In this document: piece after piece, positions 46,953 through 57,934 of the stretch
How the letters are laid out: each line of letters starts with the position of its first letter
Position numbering within the stretch: the first letter of the stretch is position 1
DNA from: Paenibacillus plantiphilus
Lineage (GTDB): Bacteria; Bacillota; Bacilli; Paenibacillales; Paenibacillaceae
Length of the DNA: 64,000 nucleotides
NCBI RefSeq assembly: GCF_927798095.1
Contig: NZ_CAKMMF010000004.1
Span: forward strand, 186,001 to 250,000
Direction of reading: 5' to 3'
Notes under the pieces: generated by a model
What the model was told of the DNA's origin: nothing
What the model saw: the letters and a program-made list of their open reading frames with translations, nothing else
Database searches by the model: none
Position numbers and translations under genes: made by a program

Positions 46953-48275
46953 TCAGTCGTGGTTAAGTTGTTCCTTGAACTGCTCCAAGCCCTCCAGAGC
47001 ACGATTGGCAATGGCATCATTCTTATCCTTCTTGCTCTTCATCCGCTTATCCAGCGGCGGGAACAGTCCAAAATTTGCATTCATCGGCTGAAAATGCTTG
47101 AAATCTGCCGTAGTGATATACTCTGCCATACTGCCCAGCGTCGTATCCGGCGGAAACACAACCAGTTCCTGACCTAAGGCAAGACGTCCTGCATTCAAGC
47201 CTGCAATGAGTCCTGAAGCCGCTGACTCCACATAACCTTCCACACCCGTCATTTGACCGGCAAAAAAGAGTGTGTCGCGGTTGATGGACTGGTAGGTGGC
47301 ACGAAGCAGCTTAGGCGAATTGATAAAGGTGTTGCGATGCATAACGCCATATCGGACAAACTCCGCATTCTCCAAGCCAGGAATAAGCGATAATACCCGC
47401 TTCTGCTCCCCCCATTTGAGATGGGTCTGGAAGCCGACTAAATTGTACAGCGTGCCTGCCGCATTATCCTGCCGCAGCTGCACAACCGCATGCGGCAGCT
47501 TGCCGGTATGCGGGTTCACAAGCCCCACTGGCTTCATCGGACCAAACAATACAGTCTGCTTGCCTCTGCTGGCCATCACTTCAATGGGCATACAGCCTTC
47601 AAAGTATTGCTCCTTCTCGAAATCTTTGATTTCGGCCTTCTCGGCCGTAATGAGCGCCTCATGGAAACGCTCGAATTCCTCTTCGGTCATCGGGCAATTC
47701 AGATATGCAGCCTCCCCTTTGTCATAACGGGAAGCCAGATATACTTTGCTCATATCAATAGAGTCCTTCTCTACGATAGGCGCAGCCGCATCGAAGAAAT
47801 AGAAGTACTCCTGACCGAGCAGCGCTTGAATTTGCTGCGAAAGCTCTGGCGCCGTCAATGGACCTGTAGCAATGACTACGATTCCATCCTTCGGAATTTC
47901 CTTCACTTCCTCACAGCGCACATCGACAAGCGGATGCTCGCTGAGCAATTGTGTAACATTGCCGGAGAATCCGTCACGGTCAACAGCCAGCGCACCGCCA
48001 GCTGGAACCGCGTGACGATCCGCGCAATCAAGGATAAGCGAGTTCATTCTTCGCATCTCTTCCTTCAGAACGCCTACGGCGTTGGCAAGACCGTTGGCAC
48101 GCAAGCTGTTGCTGCATACCAGCTCAGCGAATTGATTCGTATGATGCGCTGGCGTTTGCGTCTCCGGACGCATTTCGTAAAGGGTGACAGGCACACCCTG
48201 CGAGGCGATTTGCCAGGCAGCCTCGCTGCCGGCAAGTCCTGCGCCGATCACTGTCACTCGTTGTGGATGAGACAA
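46953..48275 (-). CDS. trmFO: Folate/FAD-dependent tRNA U54 methyltransferase TrmFO
   Basis: The enzyme makes ribothymidine at position 54 of tRNA using methylenetetrahydrofolate. The N-terminal FAD-binding motif is [16 protein letters not shown]. Cysteines of catalytic interest appear in [13 protein letters not shown] and [14 protein letters not shown], and the C-terminal [27 protein letters not shown] is the family hallmark. The length of 440 is normal. It lies between topA and hslV. Confidence 0.96.
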   Translation of the reverse strand: MSHPQRVTVIGAGLAGSEAAWQIASQGVPVTLYEMRPETQTPAHHTNQFAELVCSNSLRANGLANAVGVLKEEMRRMNSLILDCADRHAVPAGGALAVDRDGFSGNVTQLLSEHPLVDVRCEEVKEIPKDGIVVIATGPLTAPELSQQIQALLGQEYFYFFDAAAPIVEKDSIDMSKVYLASRYDKGEAAYLNCPMTEEEFERFHEALITAEKAEIKDFEKEQYFEGCMPIEVMASRGKQTVLFGPMKPVGLVNPHTGKLPHAVVQLRQDNAAGTLYNLVGFQTHLKWGEQKRVLSLIPGLENAEFVRYGVMHRNTFINSPKLLRATYQSINRDTLFFAGQMTGVEGYVESAASGLIAGLNAGRLALGQELVVFPPDTTLGSMAEYITTADFKHFQPMNANFGLFPPLDKRMKSKKDKNDAIANRALEGLEQFKEQLNHD

Positions 48276-48337
48276 AACATTTTCCTTCCTTTCATGAGCC
48301 CATTGAGTAGGACACGATTGCGCAGACTTCAGCGGCC

Positions 48338-50437
48338 CTATACCTCGATGCCATCGTTCTCTTCAATTACCTCTTCGTTGAAATCACATTGGGTGCATTG
48401 ATGCTTGGCACCGCTGCGGTTGCGCTTCTCAACCAGCAGTCCCTGGCATTGCGGGCACGGCTTTCCAACCGGCTTATCCCACGATACATAGTCGCAGCCG
48501 GGGTATTGATCACAGCCATAGAAGAAACGTCCCTTCTTGCTGCGCCGTTCAATAATTTTGCCCTCTGCGCATTTCGGGCAGGCAACGCCTATATCCTTCA
48601 CAATCGGCTTCGTGTTCCGGCAATCCGGGAATCCGGAGCAGGCGAGGAACTTACCGAAGCGACCCATCTTGTACACCATATGACTGCCGCACTTCTCGCA
48701 TGTCTCTTCTGACACTTCATCTTGAATTTCTATTTCCTTCATCTCTTCTTCGGCAACCTCTAGCCGCTTCTCGAACGATTCATAGAAGGAGCCGAGAACC
48801 CGCACCCAATCTTCCTTGCCTTCCTCAACATGGTCGAGATCGCCTTCCATATGAGCAGTAAATTCGACATCAAGAATTTCCGGGAAGAACTCCTCCATCA
48901 GCTGAATGACAAGATCGCCAAGCTCTGTCGGAATGAATTTCTTCTCTTCCATCGCGATGTAACCGCGCTTCTGGATCGTCTCCAGCGTCGGGGCATAGGT
49001 GCTTGGACGGCCAATCCCGATTTCCTCCATCGTCCGCACAAGCCTTGCCTCTGTATAGCGCGGAGGCGGCTGTGTGAAATGCTGCTTCGGATCAATCGCC
49101 TCAGGGTCAGCAACATTGCCGATCACAAGAGGCGGCAGAAACTTCTCTTCCTCTGTCGCGCCATCGTCATTGCCTTCAACATAAATTTTCATGAAGCCAT
49201 GGAACTTGACCTTGGAGCCTACTGCTCTGAATACAGCCGTTCCGACCTTCAAATCGACAGACATCGTGTCCAGCACAGCAGAAGCCATCTGAGAGGCTAC
49301 AAAGCGTTCCCAAATCAGCTTATAGAGTCGGAACTGATCCCGGCTCAAGTACTCTTTCATCGTATCGGGATCACGAAGAACGGATGTCGGGCGTATCGCC
49401 TCATGCGCATCCTGAGCATTGCTGTTCTTCTTGACATAGATGCGGGGCGTATCGGGGAGGAATTTCGCGCCGTATTTCTCTTGGATGTACGGATTGACCT
49501 CTTCCTGCGCAACGGGCGAGATTCGCGTGGAATCTGTACGCATATAAGTAATTAAACCTACCGTGCCTTCCTTGCCAAGATCAACGCCTTCATAGAGCTG
49601 CTGTGCGACCGACATCGTCTTGGAGGCACGGAAGCCCAGCTTGCGCGCCGCTTCCTGCTGCAGGGAGCTCGTAATGAATGGAGCTGCAGGATTGCGCAGA
49701 CGCTCCTTCTCCTTCACTTCGCTTACCGTAAAGGCAGAAGAGCCCATCGCAAGCAGCACTTCCTCCACATCCTCCTTGCTGCCGAGCTCGCGTTTCACGC
49801 CATCAATGGAATGAAACTTCGCTTCAAAGGCTGCAGATTCATGCTTCAGCTGTGCCGTTATCGTCCAGTATTCCTCAGGAATAAATGCGTCAATCTCATT
49901 CTCGCGATCAATGATAATTTTCACAGCAACGGATTGGACACGACCTGCGGACAAGCCCTTCTTTACTTTCTTCCATAGAAGCGGACTAATCTTGTAGCCT
50001 ACCAGACGATCCAGTATTCTTCGCGCCTGCTGCGCATTAACAAGATCCATATTGATTGGACGCGGAGTTTTGAAGGCATCCTTTACTGCCTGCTTCGTGA
50101 TCTCATTGAACACAACCCGACAGGAGTCCTTCTCGTCAATCTCCAAATAATGAGCCAAATGCCATGCAATCGCTTCCCCTTCGCGATCCGGGTCAGCCGC
50201 GAGATATACTTTCTTCACTTTCTTCCTGGCATCCTTGAGCTCTTTGAGCACACTCCCTTTTCCACGAATCGTTATATATTTAGGATTGAAATCATTATCA
50301 ACTTCCACGCCGATCTGACTCTTCGGCAAATCACGAATATGTCCCATAGAAGCCTTAACGATAAATTTGCTTCCAAGATATTTGCCAATCGTCTTCGCCT
50401 TGGCCGGTGATTCGACAATTACTAGTGAATCCGCCAT
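48338..50437 (-). CDS. topA: DNA topoisomerase I
   Basis: This type IA topoisomerase relaxes negative supercoils. The N-terminal TOPRIM domain ([18 protein letters not shown]) is followed by the active-site tyrosine segment [14 protein letters not shown]. The C-terminus carries three four-cysteine zinc modules (CEKCG...CSGFPDC, CPKC...CDQYPGC, CPQC...CTQC). The length of 699 matches B. subtilis TopA (691). It is followed by trmFO and preceded by dprA. Confidence 0.97.
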   Translation of the reverse strand: MADSLVIVESPAKAKTIGKYLGSKFIVKASMGHIRDLPKSQIGVEVDNDFNPKYITIRGKGSVLKELKDARKKVKKVYLAADPDREGEAIAWHLAHYLEIDEKDSCRVVFNEITKQAVKDAFKTPRPINMDLVNAQQARRILDRLVGYKISPLLWKKVKKGLSAGRVQSVAVKIIIDRENEIDAFIPEEYWTITAQLKHESAAFEAKFHSIDGVKRELGSKEDVEEVLLAMGSSAFTVSEVKEKERLRNPAAPFITSSLQQEAARKLGFRASKTMSVAQQLYEGVDLGKEGTVGLITYMRTDSTRISPVAQEEVNPYIQEKYGAKFLPDTPRIYVKKNSNAQDAHEAIRPTSVLRDPDTMKEYLSRDQFRLYKLIWERFVASQMASAVLDTMSVDLKVGTAVFRAVGSKVKFHGFMKIYVEGNDDGATEEEKFLPPLVIGNVADPEAIDPKQHFTQPPPRYTEARLVRTMEEIGIGRPSTYAPTLETIQKRGYIAMEEKKFIPTELGDLVIQLMEEFFPEILDVEFTAHMEGDLDHVEEGKEDWVRVLGSFYESFEKRLEVAEEEMKEIEIQDEVSEETCEKCGSHMVYKMGRFGKFLACSGFPDCRNTKPIVKDIGVACPKCAEGKIIERRSKKGRFFYGCDQYPGCDYVSWDKPVGKPCPQCQGLLVEKRNRSGAKHQCTQCDFNEEVIEENDGIEV

Positions 50438-50460
50438 AAACGCGCCCCCTCTCCAACATG

Positions 50461-51600
50461 CTACGTTACACTATATATAGAACCTCTGTGCTGCTCGATC
50501 TTCCGTTTTATAGTTAAATTTATCAGAACTGCGTGCAAAAGTCCAAAAGGCATTGAAGAAAGCTCATGCAGCTCATCTGTTGAGCACGGTTGATCCAACA
50601 AAATCTGGTAAATGCGCTCCTCATCAGCCGTCAATATCGGCGAGGGCTCCGAGCCCCACTCACTGTTTATCAGCCCCTGGGCCGACAGCCAGCTGTATTC
50701 CTCCAATATATCTGCCACTGATGTAATTAGCTTGGCTCCGCTCTTGCTGATCAAACGGTTCGTCCCTGCACTCTTCGGCGATGACAGCGGTCCCGGCACT
50801 GCAAACACTTCTCTTGACATCTCAAGCGCCAAATCCGCTGTTATCAGAGAGCCGCTTCTTTGTGCGGCCTCGACAACAACCGTACCGAGCGACAGGCCTG
50901 CTATGATGCGGTTGCGTAGCGGGAACAGCCCCGGGTGAAGCGGGGAGCCGAGCGGAGTCTCCGATACAAGGACCCCGCGAGCTGCAATATCATGATACAA
51001 CGACCGATTCTCAGCCGGATAAATCATGTCGACTGGCGAGCCGAGAACAGCTATCGTTCCCCCTCCGCCTCTCAGCGCCCCTTCATGAGCGATGCCGTCA
51101 ATTCCCCGAGCCAAACCGCTCACAACCGCAATGCCGCGCTCTGACAAGCCCTTGGCAAGCTCAGAGGCCGTCTTACGGCCGTATGCAGTCGGAGCTCTCG
51201 TACCGACAATCGCAATCGACGGCCGATTCAACAGATCCATATCCCCAATCACATACAGCACCCAAGGGGGCTGCGGGATTTCGGACAGCAGCTCCGGGTA
51301 CGCTGCATCGAAACGTGTAATCACATTAATTTTCCGCTTATAGAATTGCTCGCTGCGCCGCTCGATGTCAAGCGCTTCGAATGCTTTCACCACCGTATTC
51401 GCCTGTTCCTGCCTCATGCCGATCGATGTCATCCAAGCGTTTGCTGTAAAGCGCTGATAGCTGTCCCATCTGCCATATTCAACGATCTTGCGAATCGTCT
51501 GCCAACCGATCCCTGCTGATTCATGAAGTGTAAGTATCATTTCCCTGCGCATATCATCGCTCGCCAATAAGTCCATCCCCTTATGAGGGCGGGCACACAT
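50461..51600 (-). CDS. dprA: DNA-processing protein DprA (Smf)
   Basis: DprA loads RecA on incoming single-stranded DNA in transformation. Residues around 120-165 form the Rossmann fold ([21 protein letters not shown] and [18 protein letters not shown]), followed by [16 protein letters not shown] and a C-terminal winged-helix part. The length of 379 is normal. The start is uncertain: ATG at 51600 has AGGG close by; ATG at 51576 is an alternative. comM, another transformation gene, lies nearby on the other strand. Confidence 0.94.
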   Translation of the reverse strand: MCARPHKGMDLLASDDMRREMILTLHESAGIGWQTIRKIVEYGRWDSYQRFTANAWMTSIGMRQEQANTVVKAFEALDIERRSEQFYKRKINVITRFDAAYPELLSEIPQPPWVLYVIGDMDLLNRPSIAIVGTRAPTAYGRKTASELAKGLSERGIAVVSGLARGIDGIAHEGALRGGGGTIAVLGSPVDMIYPAENRSLYHDIAARGVLVSETPLGSPLHPGLFPLRNRIIAGLSLGTVVVEAAQRSGSLITADLALEMSREVFAVPGPLSSPKSAGTNRLISKSGAKLITSVADILEEYSWLSAQGLINSEWGSEPSPILTADEERIYQILLDQPCSTDELHELSSMPFGLLHAVLINLTIKRKIEQHRGSIYSVT

Positions 51601-51656
51601 TCTTACCCTATTTTGCTTGAGCGTGATTCAGAATGCAAGCCGCACCTTAATATTAA

Positions 51657-51709
51657 TGAAAAAAAGCAACCTTCCGAAGCCCCAAAGACGGGGTCCACGG
51701 AAGGTTGCT
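51657..51709 (-). terminator. Rho-independent terminator of sucCD
   Basis: Perfect 12-bp arms (AGCAACCTTCCG / CGGAAGGTTGCT) with an inner CCCC/GGGG pairing; on the minus strand a run of seven U follows. It lies 69 bases beyond the sucD stop and before dprA. Confidence 0.92.
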
Positions 51710-51777
51710 TACCTTCTGTTCAAGCTATATATAATAGAAGCTTTATATCTTAATGCTCTACTTGGACAGGGTCAGGC

Positions 51778-52707
51778 TTAATGCGTTTTGCACTTTTCGA
51801 GCAAGCCTTGCTCTTCAAGTACAGTCACAAGCGTCGAGCCCATATCCGATGGCGTTGGCGCCACTTTAATTCCGCATGCTTCCAGTGTCGCAATCTTCTC
51901 AGCAGCTGTACCTTTGCCGCCAGAGATAATTGCGCCAGCATGTCCCATACGTTTGCCTTCAGGAGCAGTAGCGCCGCCGATGAAGCCAACCACTGGCTTC
52001 TTCATGTTCGCTTTCACCCATTCAGCAGCTTCTTCTTCAGCAGAACCGCCGATTTCACCGATCATAATGACCGCATAGGTATCCGGATCTTCATTGAACA
52101 GGTTCAGAATATCGATAAACTCTGATCCTTTGACAGGGTCGCCGCCAATACCGATCGCGGACGATTGTCCAATGCCGCGTGTCGTTAATTGATGAACCGC
52201 TTCGTACGTCAATGTTCCGCTGCGGGAAACGACGCCTACATGGCCCTTGGTGTGGATATAGCCCGGCATAATGCCGATCTTGCACTCGCCCGGTGTGATG
52301 ACGCCCGGACAGTTTGGTCCGATCAGGCGTGTCTTGCGGCCTTCCATGTAGCGGTTAACCTTGACCATATCAAGAACCGGAATGCCTTCTGTGATACAGA
52401 TTACAAGATCAAGCTCCGCGTCAACAGCTTCCATGATGGAATCTGCTGCGAATGCAGGCGGAACGTAAATAACGGATGCTGTTGCACCTGTTTGCTTCAC
52501 TGCTTCCACTACCGTGTTGAACACAGGCAGCGAGACGGTAGTGCCGTTCTCAAGCGTGATGTCCACGTTCGTGCCGCCTTTGCCCGGCGTTACGCCGCCG
52601 ACCATTTGCGTGCCGTAATCGAGGGCGCCTTTCGCATGAAACAACCCTGTAGCGCCGGTAATGCCCTGGGTAATCACTTTTGTATTCTTGTCTACCAAAA
52701 TGCTCAT
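51778..52707 (-). CDS. sucD: Succinyl-CoA synthetase alpha subunit
   Basis: The alpha subunit carries the catalytic histidine ([11 protein letters not shown] near residue 245). The CoA-binding Rossmann fold is at the N-terminus ([24 protein letters not shown]), with [24 protein letters not shown] following. It converts succinyl-CoA to succinate with substrate-level phosphorylation in the citric acid cycle. The length of 309 is normal. It is 58 bases from sucC. Confidence 0.97.
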   Translation of the reverse strand: MSILVDKNTKVITQGITGATGLFHAKGALDYGTQMVGGVTPGKGGTNVDITLENGTTVSLPVFNTVVEAVKQTGATASVIYVPPAFAADSIMEAVDAELDLVICITEGIPVLDMVKVNRYMEGRKTRLIGPNCPGVITPGECKIGIMPGYIHTKGHVGVVSRSGTLTYEAVHQLTTRGIGQSSAIGIGGDPVKGSEFIDILNLFNEDPDTYAVIMIGEIGGSAEEEAAEWVKANMKKPVVGFIGGATAPEGKRMGHAGAIISGGKGTAAEKIATLEACGIKVAPTPSDMGSTLVTVLEEQGLLEKCKTH

Positions 52708-52765
52708 CGAAACTCACATCCCCTATATGAATTCGTATGCCGCTAAGCGCGTGCTGTTACTCACC

Positions 52766-53926
52766 TTACTTCACAAGCGCGACGATCTTCTGCGCACCGT
52801 CGGCCATGGAGTCAGCGGCCACGATGTTCAGTCCCGATTCGTTCAAAATCTTTTTGCCAAGCTCAACGTTAGTACCTTCCAGACGAACGACAAGCGGACG
52901 GTCCAGACCGATTTGCTTAGCTGCTTCCACAACACCGTTTGCGATAACATCGCACTTCATGATGCCGCCGAAGATGTTAACGAAAATCCCCTTCACTTTC
53001 TCATCTGAGAGAATGATCTTGAAAGCTTCCGTAACCTTCTCCGTCGTCGCACCGCCCCCTACATCGAGGAAGTTCGCCGGGTCGCCGCCATAATACTTGA
53101 TAATGTCCATCGTTGCCATCGCAAGTCCTGCACCGTTAACCATACAGCCGATGTTGCCATCCAGCGCGATATAGCTCAGGTCGAACTTGGACGCTTCGAT
53201 TTCCTTCTCGTCTTCCTCTTCCAGGTCACGCAGCTCCAAAATGTCCTTATGACGATAGAGCGCATTGGAATCGAAGTTCAGCTTGGCGTCAAGCGCCATA
53301 ACATTGCCGTCACCAGTAACGACAAGCGGATTGATCTCTGCGATTGAGCAGTCCTTCTCTTCGAAAGCGCGGTACAGTGCAAGCATAAACTTCGCCGCTT
53401 TGCCGACCAGCTCATTCGGGATATTGATGGCATACGCCAATTTCCGAGCCTGGAACACTTGCAGACCTACAGCCGGATCAACGACCTCTTTGAAAATTTT
53501 CTCAGGCGAGTGAGCAGCAACCTCTTCGATTTCTGTACCGCCCTCTTCGGACGCCATCATGACGATGCGGCCTGTTCCGCGGTCAACAACGACCCCGATA
53601 TAGTACTCTTTCTTAATGTCGCAGCCCTGCTCGATAAGCAGACGTTTGACTTCCTTGCCTTCTGGCCCTGTTTGGTGCGTAACGAGCACTTTGCCCAGAA
53701 TTTCACTGGCGTAAGCGCGAACCTCGTCCAAACCTTTGGCAACTTTAACGCCGCCCGCTTTACCACGGCCACCTGCATGGATTTGCGCTTTCACAACGAC
53801 AACCGGTGTTCCTAGAGCTTTGGCAGCCTCCACCGCTTCGTCGACAGAAAATGCCACTTTACCTTCAGGGACAACTACCCCATATTGCTTCAGCACTTCT
53901 TTACCCTGATACTCATGGATATTCAT
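52766..53926 (-). CDS. sucC: Succinyl-CoA synthetase beta subunit
   Basis: The N-terminal ATP-grasp domain begins [17 protein letters not shown] and has [21 protein letters not shown]. The C-terminal half has [13 protein letters not shown] and [13 protein letters not shown], which contact the alpha subunit. The length of 386 is normal. GGAGGAAT precedes the ATG. Confidence 0.97.
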   Translation of the reverse strand: MNIHEYQGKEVLKQYGVVVPEGKVAFSVDEAVEAAKALGTPVVVVKAQIHAGGRGKAGGVKVAKGLDEVRAYASEILGKVLVTHQTGPEGKEVKRLLIEQGCDIKKEYYIGVVVDRGTGRIVMMASEEGGTEIEEVAAHSPEKIFKEVVDPAVGLQVFQARKLAYAINIPNELVGKAAKFMLALYRAFEEKDCSIAEINPLVVTGDGNVMALDAKLNFDSNALYRHKDILELRDLEEEDEKEIEASKFDLSYIALDGNIGCMVNGAGLAMATMDIIKYYGGDPANFLDVGGGATTEKVTEAFKIILSDEKVKGIFVNIFGGIMKCDVIANGVVEAAKQIGLDRPLVVRLEGTNVELGKKILNESGLNIVAADSMADGAQKIVALVK

Positions 53927-53983
53927 TGACGATATTCCTCCTGTCCGCAGTCATATCCTACGTATGTACACAAAACCTTACTT

Positions 53984-54012
53984 ATTGTATCACGTTTTTA
54001 TGTGCCTTTCTA
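53984..54012 (-). promoter_or_regulatory. SigA-type promoter of sucCD
   Basis: Minus strand: -35 TAGAAA at 54007-54012, 17-base spacer, extended -10 TGATACAAT with TACAAT at 53984-53989, about 50 bases before sucC. Confidence 0.65.
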
Positions 54013-54053
54013 TTTTTTCACCAGATTAAAGCCATCATTTTTGATATCGATTT

Positions 54054-54070
54054 CATCTCATTGCGAGATG
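54054..54070. promoter_or_regulatory. Small inverted repeat upstream of the sucC promoter
   Basis: CATCTC and GAGATG are 6-bp arms around ATTGC, about 45 bases upstream of the sucC -35. It may be an operator, but it is short enough to be chance. Confidence 0.3.
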
Positions 54071-54164
54071 GGATTCCTTTAATTCCTTTCGTATTATGAC
54101 CAACTGTGTCGAATAATATTGCTATCCACCTTCAACTATTCGGCAGAAGGCTGTATGGATGCCG

Positions 54165-54194
54165 TTGACAATAATTTACTGACTGTACTATGAT
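54165..54194 (+). promoter_or_regulatory. SigA-type promoter of comM
   Basis: Plus strand: -35 TTGACA at 54165-54170, 18-base spacer, -10 TATGAT at 54189-54194. A leader of about 280 nt, full of short tandem repeats, follows before the comM start at 54484. Confidence 0.65.
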
Positions 54195-54200
54195 AATGGG

Positions 54201-54243
54201 GAAATAAGTTATGGAAATAAGTTCATGTGAAATAAGTTCATGT
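54201..54243. repeat. Short tandem repeats just after the comM promoter
   Basis: GAAATAAGTTCATGT is present twice in tandem (54214-54228, 54229-54243), preceded by a two-base-shorter copy at 54201. It lies within the predicted comM leader, next to the promoter. Confidence 0.85.
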
Positions 54244-54318
54244 GAAATTCCATAATTCTGATTCACGGAAAAGCATTGCAAGACGTGAATGCGAAGAAAT
54301 GGATCCATGAAATGAATT

Positions 54319-54426
54319 GATCAATGAGATCAATGAGATCAGTGAGATCATTAAGATCAATTAGATCAATTAGATCAATTAGATCAATTAGATCAATTAG
54401 ATCAGTGAGACCAATGAAATCAATGG
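54319..54426. repeat. 9-bp microsatellite in the comM leader
   Basis: Twelve head-to-tail 9-base units run through the region; five consecutive ones are exactly GATCAATTA and the rest are close variants (GATCAATGA, GATCAGTGA, GATCATTAA). It lies between the comM promoter and coding region, about 60 bases before the ATG. One frame reads as Ser-Ile-Arg triplets without a ribosome binding site. Confidence 0.92.
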
Positions 54427-54483
54427 AAATACGGATATGTGAGGAAGCACCTTCATCCGATTACGGCGGAGGTGTTTTTTGTT

Positions 54484-56067
54484 ATGTATAGAAATGTTTG
54501 GGGCGGAAGTGTTTATGGTGTAGAGGGCCGATTGATTGCTGTAGAGGTGGATTTATCGAACGGTCTGCCGCTTGTGAATGTAGTGGGACTGCCGGACCCG
54601 GCGGTGCGTGAATCGATTGATCGGGTCAGAGCGGCAGTCAAGAACTGTGGATTTTCCTTCCCGCTGCAGCGAATAACGGTCAATCTCGCGCCCGCTGATC
54701 TGCGGAAGGAAGGAACGGCATTTGATTTGGCGATCGCCGCAGGAATACTGACTGCCAGCGAGCAGCTTGTCTACGAGCCCTTCGACAGTACTCTTGTGCT
54801 TGGCGAGGTTGCTCTGAATGGCGAGATCAGAGCTGTTTCGGGCATACTGGCAATGGTGGAGCAGGCTAAGCAGAACGGTCTGAAGCGAGTGCTTGTACCT
54901 GCTGACAACGCGCTGGAAGCTTCATTCATTGATGGCATGGAAATATTCTCAATCACACATTTGCACGAGCTGGCAGTATGCAATAACGGAGATTGGAACA
55001 CTTTGCGCTATAACAGCATGGGCAGGAAGACCGCTATCGAACAGCATCATGAAAGTTTAACGATAAACGGCGATTATGGCGATGTGCTGGGGCAGCATCA
55101 TGCGAAGCGGGCGCTGCTCATTGCTGCGGCCGGCAGGCATAACGTGCTGCTTTCAGGGCCTCCTGGCACTGGTAAAACGATGCTGGTCCGCAGATTGCCT
55201 GGCATTATGCCTCCGCTTGATGAGAAGGAAGCTCTTCAGGTGACGAAAATATACAGTGCGGCAGGCAAGCTGCCAGGCGGCTTCCCCTCTCTAATGAGCG
55301 AACGCCCCTTCCGTACGCCGCATCATACGATATCATCCGCCGGTCTTGTCGGCGGCGGCTCTATTCCAAGACCCGGCGAGGTAACATTAGCGCATCATGG
55401 CGTATTGTTTCTCGATGAATTGCCGGAGTTTTCAAGGAGCTCGCTGGAGGTGCTGCGGCAGCCGCTGGAGGACCGCGAAGTGACGATTGCCAGATCGAGA
55501 GCGGTATTCCGTTTCCCTTCGCATTTTTTGCTGGCGGCATCGATGAATCCGTGCCCGTGCGGCTTTTACGGCCATGAGACCGAAGAACAACGCTGCCAAT
55601 GCAGCATTGGCGGCATCGCTCGTTATAAAGCGAAAATATCCGGCCCCTTAATGGACCGCATCGACATCCATATCGAAGTACCCAGACCGCAATCCTCCGA
55701 AGGATTGCAGAGCGGGATGACATCGAAAGAGATGAGGCGAATCGTGCACTGCGCCCATCATCGCAGGCAGGAGCGGCTGCGGATGAAGTGTTCGACTGGA
55801 GCCGCGTTTCACACAGAAGCTGAGCTGGCAGGATCGGCGCTTAGAAAATCAATCGCTTTGACGAAGGAGGCTGACAAGCTGCTGCGGATCATCTATGACA
55901 ATCTTGGCATAAGCTTGCGCGCTCATGACCGCATCCTGAAGCTTGCGCGAACCATTGCCGATATCGAGGGCAGCGACACTGTCGAAGAGCAGCATGCCGC
56001 AGAAGCGGTCAGCTATCGCAGCTTGGACCGCCAGTTGCTGGCACTTGAGCAGCGGATAAAACCGTAG
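54484..56067 (+). CDS. comM: ComM/YifB family Mg-chelatase-like AAA+ ATPase
   Basis: ComM-type helicases extend heteroduplex during natural transformation; the role in Firmicutes is less sure. The N-terminal domain (MYRNVWGGSVYGVEGRLIAVEVDLSNGLPLVNVVGLPD) has the S5-like fold, Walker A is LLSGPPGTGKTMLVRR, Walker B is VLFLDELPEF, and the C-terminal chelatase-type segment (SRAVFRFPSHFLLAASMNPCPCGFYG) carries the cysteines. The frame is open from a GTG at 54439, but the ATG at 54484 has GGAGG upstream and matches the family start, giving 527 residues. It is on the opposite strand to its usual partners yraN and dprA. Confidence 0.94.
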   Translation: MYRNVWGGSVYGVEGRLIAVEVDLSNGLPLVNVVGLPDPAVRESIDRVRAAVKNCGFSFPLQRITVNLAPADLRKEGTAFDLAIAAGILTASEQLVYEPFDSTLVLGEVALNGEIRAVSGILAMVEQAKQNGLKRVLVPADNALEASFIDGMEIFSITHLHELAVCNNGDWNTLRYNSMGRKTAIEQHHESLTINGDYGDVLGQHHAKRALLIAAAGRHNVLLSGPPGTGKTMLVRRLPGIMPPLDEKEALQVTKIYSAAGKLPGGFPSLMSERPFRTPHHTISSAGLVGGGSIPRPGEVTLAHHGVLFLDELPEFSRSSLEVLRQPLEDREVTIARSRAVFRFPSHFLLAASMNPCPCGFYGHETEEQRCQCSIGGIARYKAKISGPLMDRIDIHIEVPRPQSSEGLQSGMTSKEMRRIVHCAHHRRQERLRMKCSTGAAFHTEAELAGSALRKSIALTKEADKLLRIIYDNLGISLRAHDRILKLARTIADIEGSDTVEEQHAAEAVSYRSLDRQLLALEQRIKP

Positions 56068-56208
56068 GTATCGCCGCCGTCTCGCCATATGATGGCCAGC
56101 TGTGCGCAATGCAGACGCCGCGATAAAAATGAATAAGTACTGCTTGCAATTAATGGAGTAACATTGGATAATAAAGAAACTATAAATAATTAAGTAGGAG
56201 GCAAAAAA

Positions 56209-57231
56209 ATGACTTCCCATCTCTATTCGCCATTCACGATTAACAACATGGTATTAAAAAATAGAATTGTTATGCCGCCAATGTGCCAATACTCCGTCGA
56301 TGCGCATGACGGCACGCCTACCGACTGGCATTTCGTCCACTATGTATCCCGGGCTGTCGGCGGCACTGGGCTTATCATTATCGAGATGACCGATGTCGAG
56401 CCCGACGGCAGAATTTCGAACCGCGATCTCGGGTTATGGTCTGACGAGCAAATTCCGGCGTTCCAGCGGATCATCTCTGAATCCCAGAGACACGGAGCGA
56501 AGGTTGGCATTCAAATCGCCCATGCTGGCCGCAAAGCCGAGGATGCAGCCGTTCCTGTTGGCCCCTCTGATATTCCGGTAAGCGCCGACTATAAGAAACC
56601 CCGGGCTCTTACTACGCAGGAAGTTAGAGACATGGTCGAGAAATTCAAGGATACAGCTAGAAGAGCGGTTGAAGCTGGCGTGGACACAATTGAGATTCAT
56701 GGCGCGCATGGCTATCTTGTCCACCAGTTTCATTCGCCATTGATTAACAACCGGCAGGATGAATACGGCAAGGATCTTGCCAGATTCGGCGTAGAAATTG
56801 TTCGGGCAGTTAAAAGCGTTATGCCCGAAGGCATGCCGCTTATTATGAGAATCTCCGCCATCGAGTATATGGACGGAGGCTATGATCTCGATCACAGCAT
56901 CGAAATCAGCAAGCGCTATAAAGAAGCCGGCGTCGATCTATTCCATGTTACGAGCGGTGGCGAAGGTCCGGCAGGAAGGAAGAAGCCAGGCAATTATCCC
57001 GGCTATCAAGTCCCTATGGCCCGGGCCTTTAGGCAGGCTTTGGAGGTGCCAGTCATCGCTGTTGGCAATCTGGATGATCCGAAGCTTGCGGAGGCGACAA
57101 TCGCGAATGAAGATGCCGATCTCATTGGCGTAGCACGCGGGATGCTGCGCGATCCCTACTGGGCCCTTCATGCGATCCAGGCAGTGGGCAAGGAAGGAAC
57201 ACCGCCTGAACAGTACGGAAGAGCTTACTAA
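56209..57231 (+). CDS. namA: NADPH dehydrogenase, old yellow enzyme family (YqjM/NamA-like)
   Basis: This FMN-dependent ene-reductase acts on alpha,beta-unsaturated carbonyls and nitro compounds. The YqjM-type cysteine is in MPPMCQYS near residue 25; the substrate-binding pair is in IHGAHGYLVHQF; a C-terminal FMN site is seen (IGVARGMLRDPYW). The length of 340 is near B. subtilis YqjM (338). TAGGAGG lies just before the ATG. It follows comM by 141 bases and may have its own promoter. Confidence 0.93.
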   Translation: MTSHLYSPFTINNMVLKNRIVMPPMCQYSVDAHDGTPTDWHFVHYVSRAVGGTGLIIIEMTDVEPDGRISNRDLGLWSDEQIPAFQRIISESQRHGAKVGIQIAHAGRKAEDAAVPVGPSDIPVSADYKKPRALTTQEVRDMVEKFKDTARRAVEAGVDTIEIHGAHGYLVHQFHSPLINNRQDEYGKDLARFGVEIVRAVKSVMPEGMPLIMRISAIEYMDGGYDLDHSIEISKRYKEAGVDLFHVTSGGEGPAGRKKPGNYPGYQVPMARAFRQALEVPVIAVGNLDDPKLAEATIANEDADLIGVARGMLRDPYWALHAIQAVGKEGTPPEQYGRAY

Positions 57232-57303
57232 ATTCAGGGACTTCTAATAAGGGGATTTGAATGATGCCCTTCCCAATGAGTTGGCTGGCTGCTATCGTAG
57301 CGT

Positions 57304-57335
57304 CCCACCGCGCACAGCTCCCGGCGCGCGGTGGG
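57304..57335 (+). terminator. GC-rich hairpin downstream of namA
   Basis: Perfect 10-bp arms (CCCACCGCGC / GCGCGGTGGG) with a 12-base loop lie between namA and the SRPBCC gene. No U-run follows, so termination is doubtful; it may be a 3' stability hairpin. Confidence 0.4.
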
Positions 57336-57392
57336 GCGGTACGGGTTTCACCATATACCATATCGTTAACCTTTTGAAAGGAGACAGTCTAT

Positions 57393-57866
57393 ATGGCTAT
57401 TCTGAACGAAATACCGGCAGTTAAAGCGGAAATGCTTATCCGCAAACCGGTGGAAGAGGTATTTGAAGCTTTTATCGACCCGGCAATTACTACGCAATTC
57501 TGGTTTACTAAAAGCACCGGCAGATTGGAAGCGGGAAAGCGCATTCGGTGGGATTGGGAGATGTATGGCGTTTCTGATGATATTATCGTTAAAGAAATTG
57601 AGCAGAACAAGCTCATTCGAATTGAGTCATCGGATAACACAACAGTTGAGTGGGTATTTGCTCGCAGGGCGGATAATGAGACCTTTGTCACGATTACGAA
57701 CAGTGGATTTACAGGAACCGGAGATGAAATCGTTATTCAAGCGATTGACTCAACAGGTGGATACACGATGGTTCTTTGCGGACTAAAGGCCTATCTTGAA
57801 CATAACATCAAGTTGAATCTTGTAGCAGACAGAGCGCCTGACGCCCATGTTAAACACGACGAATAA
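57393..57866 (+). CDS. SRPBCC (AHSA1/START-like) domain protein
   Basis: The 157-residue protein is a single SRPBCC ligand-binding domain: N-terminal MLIRKPVEEVFEAFIDPAITTQFWFTKSTG, a middle KRIRWDWEMYG and C-terminal helix (GGYTMVLCGLKAYLEHNIKLNLV). Members bind hydrophobic ligands or act in stress response; the ligand here is unknown. AAAGGAG lies upstream of the ATG. A bidirectional-looking terminator follows. Confidence 0.85.
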   Translation: MAILNEIPAVKAEMLIRKPVEEVFEAFIDPAITTQFWFTKSTGRLEAGKRIRWDWEMYGVSDDIIVKEIEQNKLIRIESSDNTTVEWVFARRADNETFVTITNSGFTGTGDEIVIQAIDSTGGYTMVLCGLKAYLEHNIKLNLVADRAPDAHVKHDE

Positions 57867-57934
57867 ACGCAAAACGCATAGGCGCAACTCCATAGTGAGA
57901 ATGTGAGAATTGCCTGTTGTTCCGCTTAATCGAC

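Noticed and set aside
51601-51656. Promoter TTGCAT-17-CAAAAT before dprA
   Set aside because: The -10 match is weak and the start site would fall on the first start codon, so I did not list it as a feature.
54324-54490. Small ORF reading Ser-Ile-Arg repeats through the 9-bp array into comM
   Set aside because: No ribosome binding site, pure product of a 9-bp repeat, and it overlaps the comM start out of frame.
57304-57335. Riboswitch before the SRPBCC gene
   Set aside because: Only one simple GC hairpin is seen, with no further conserved structure.
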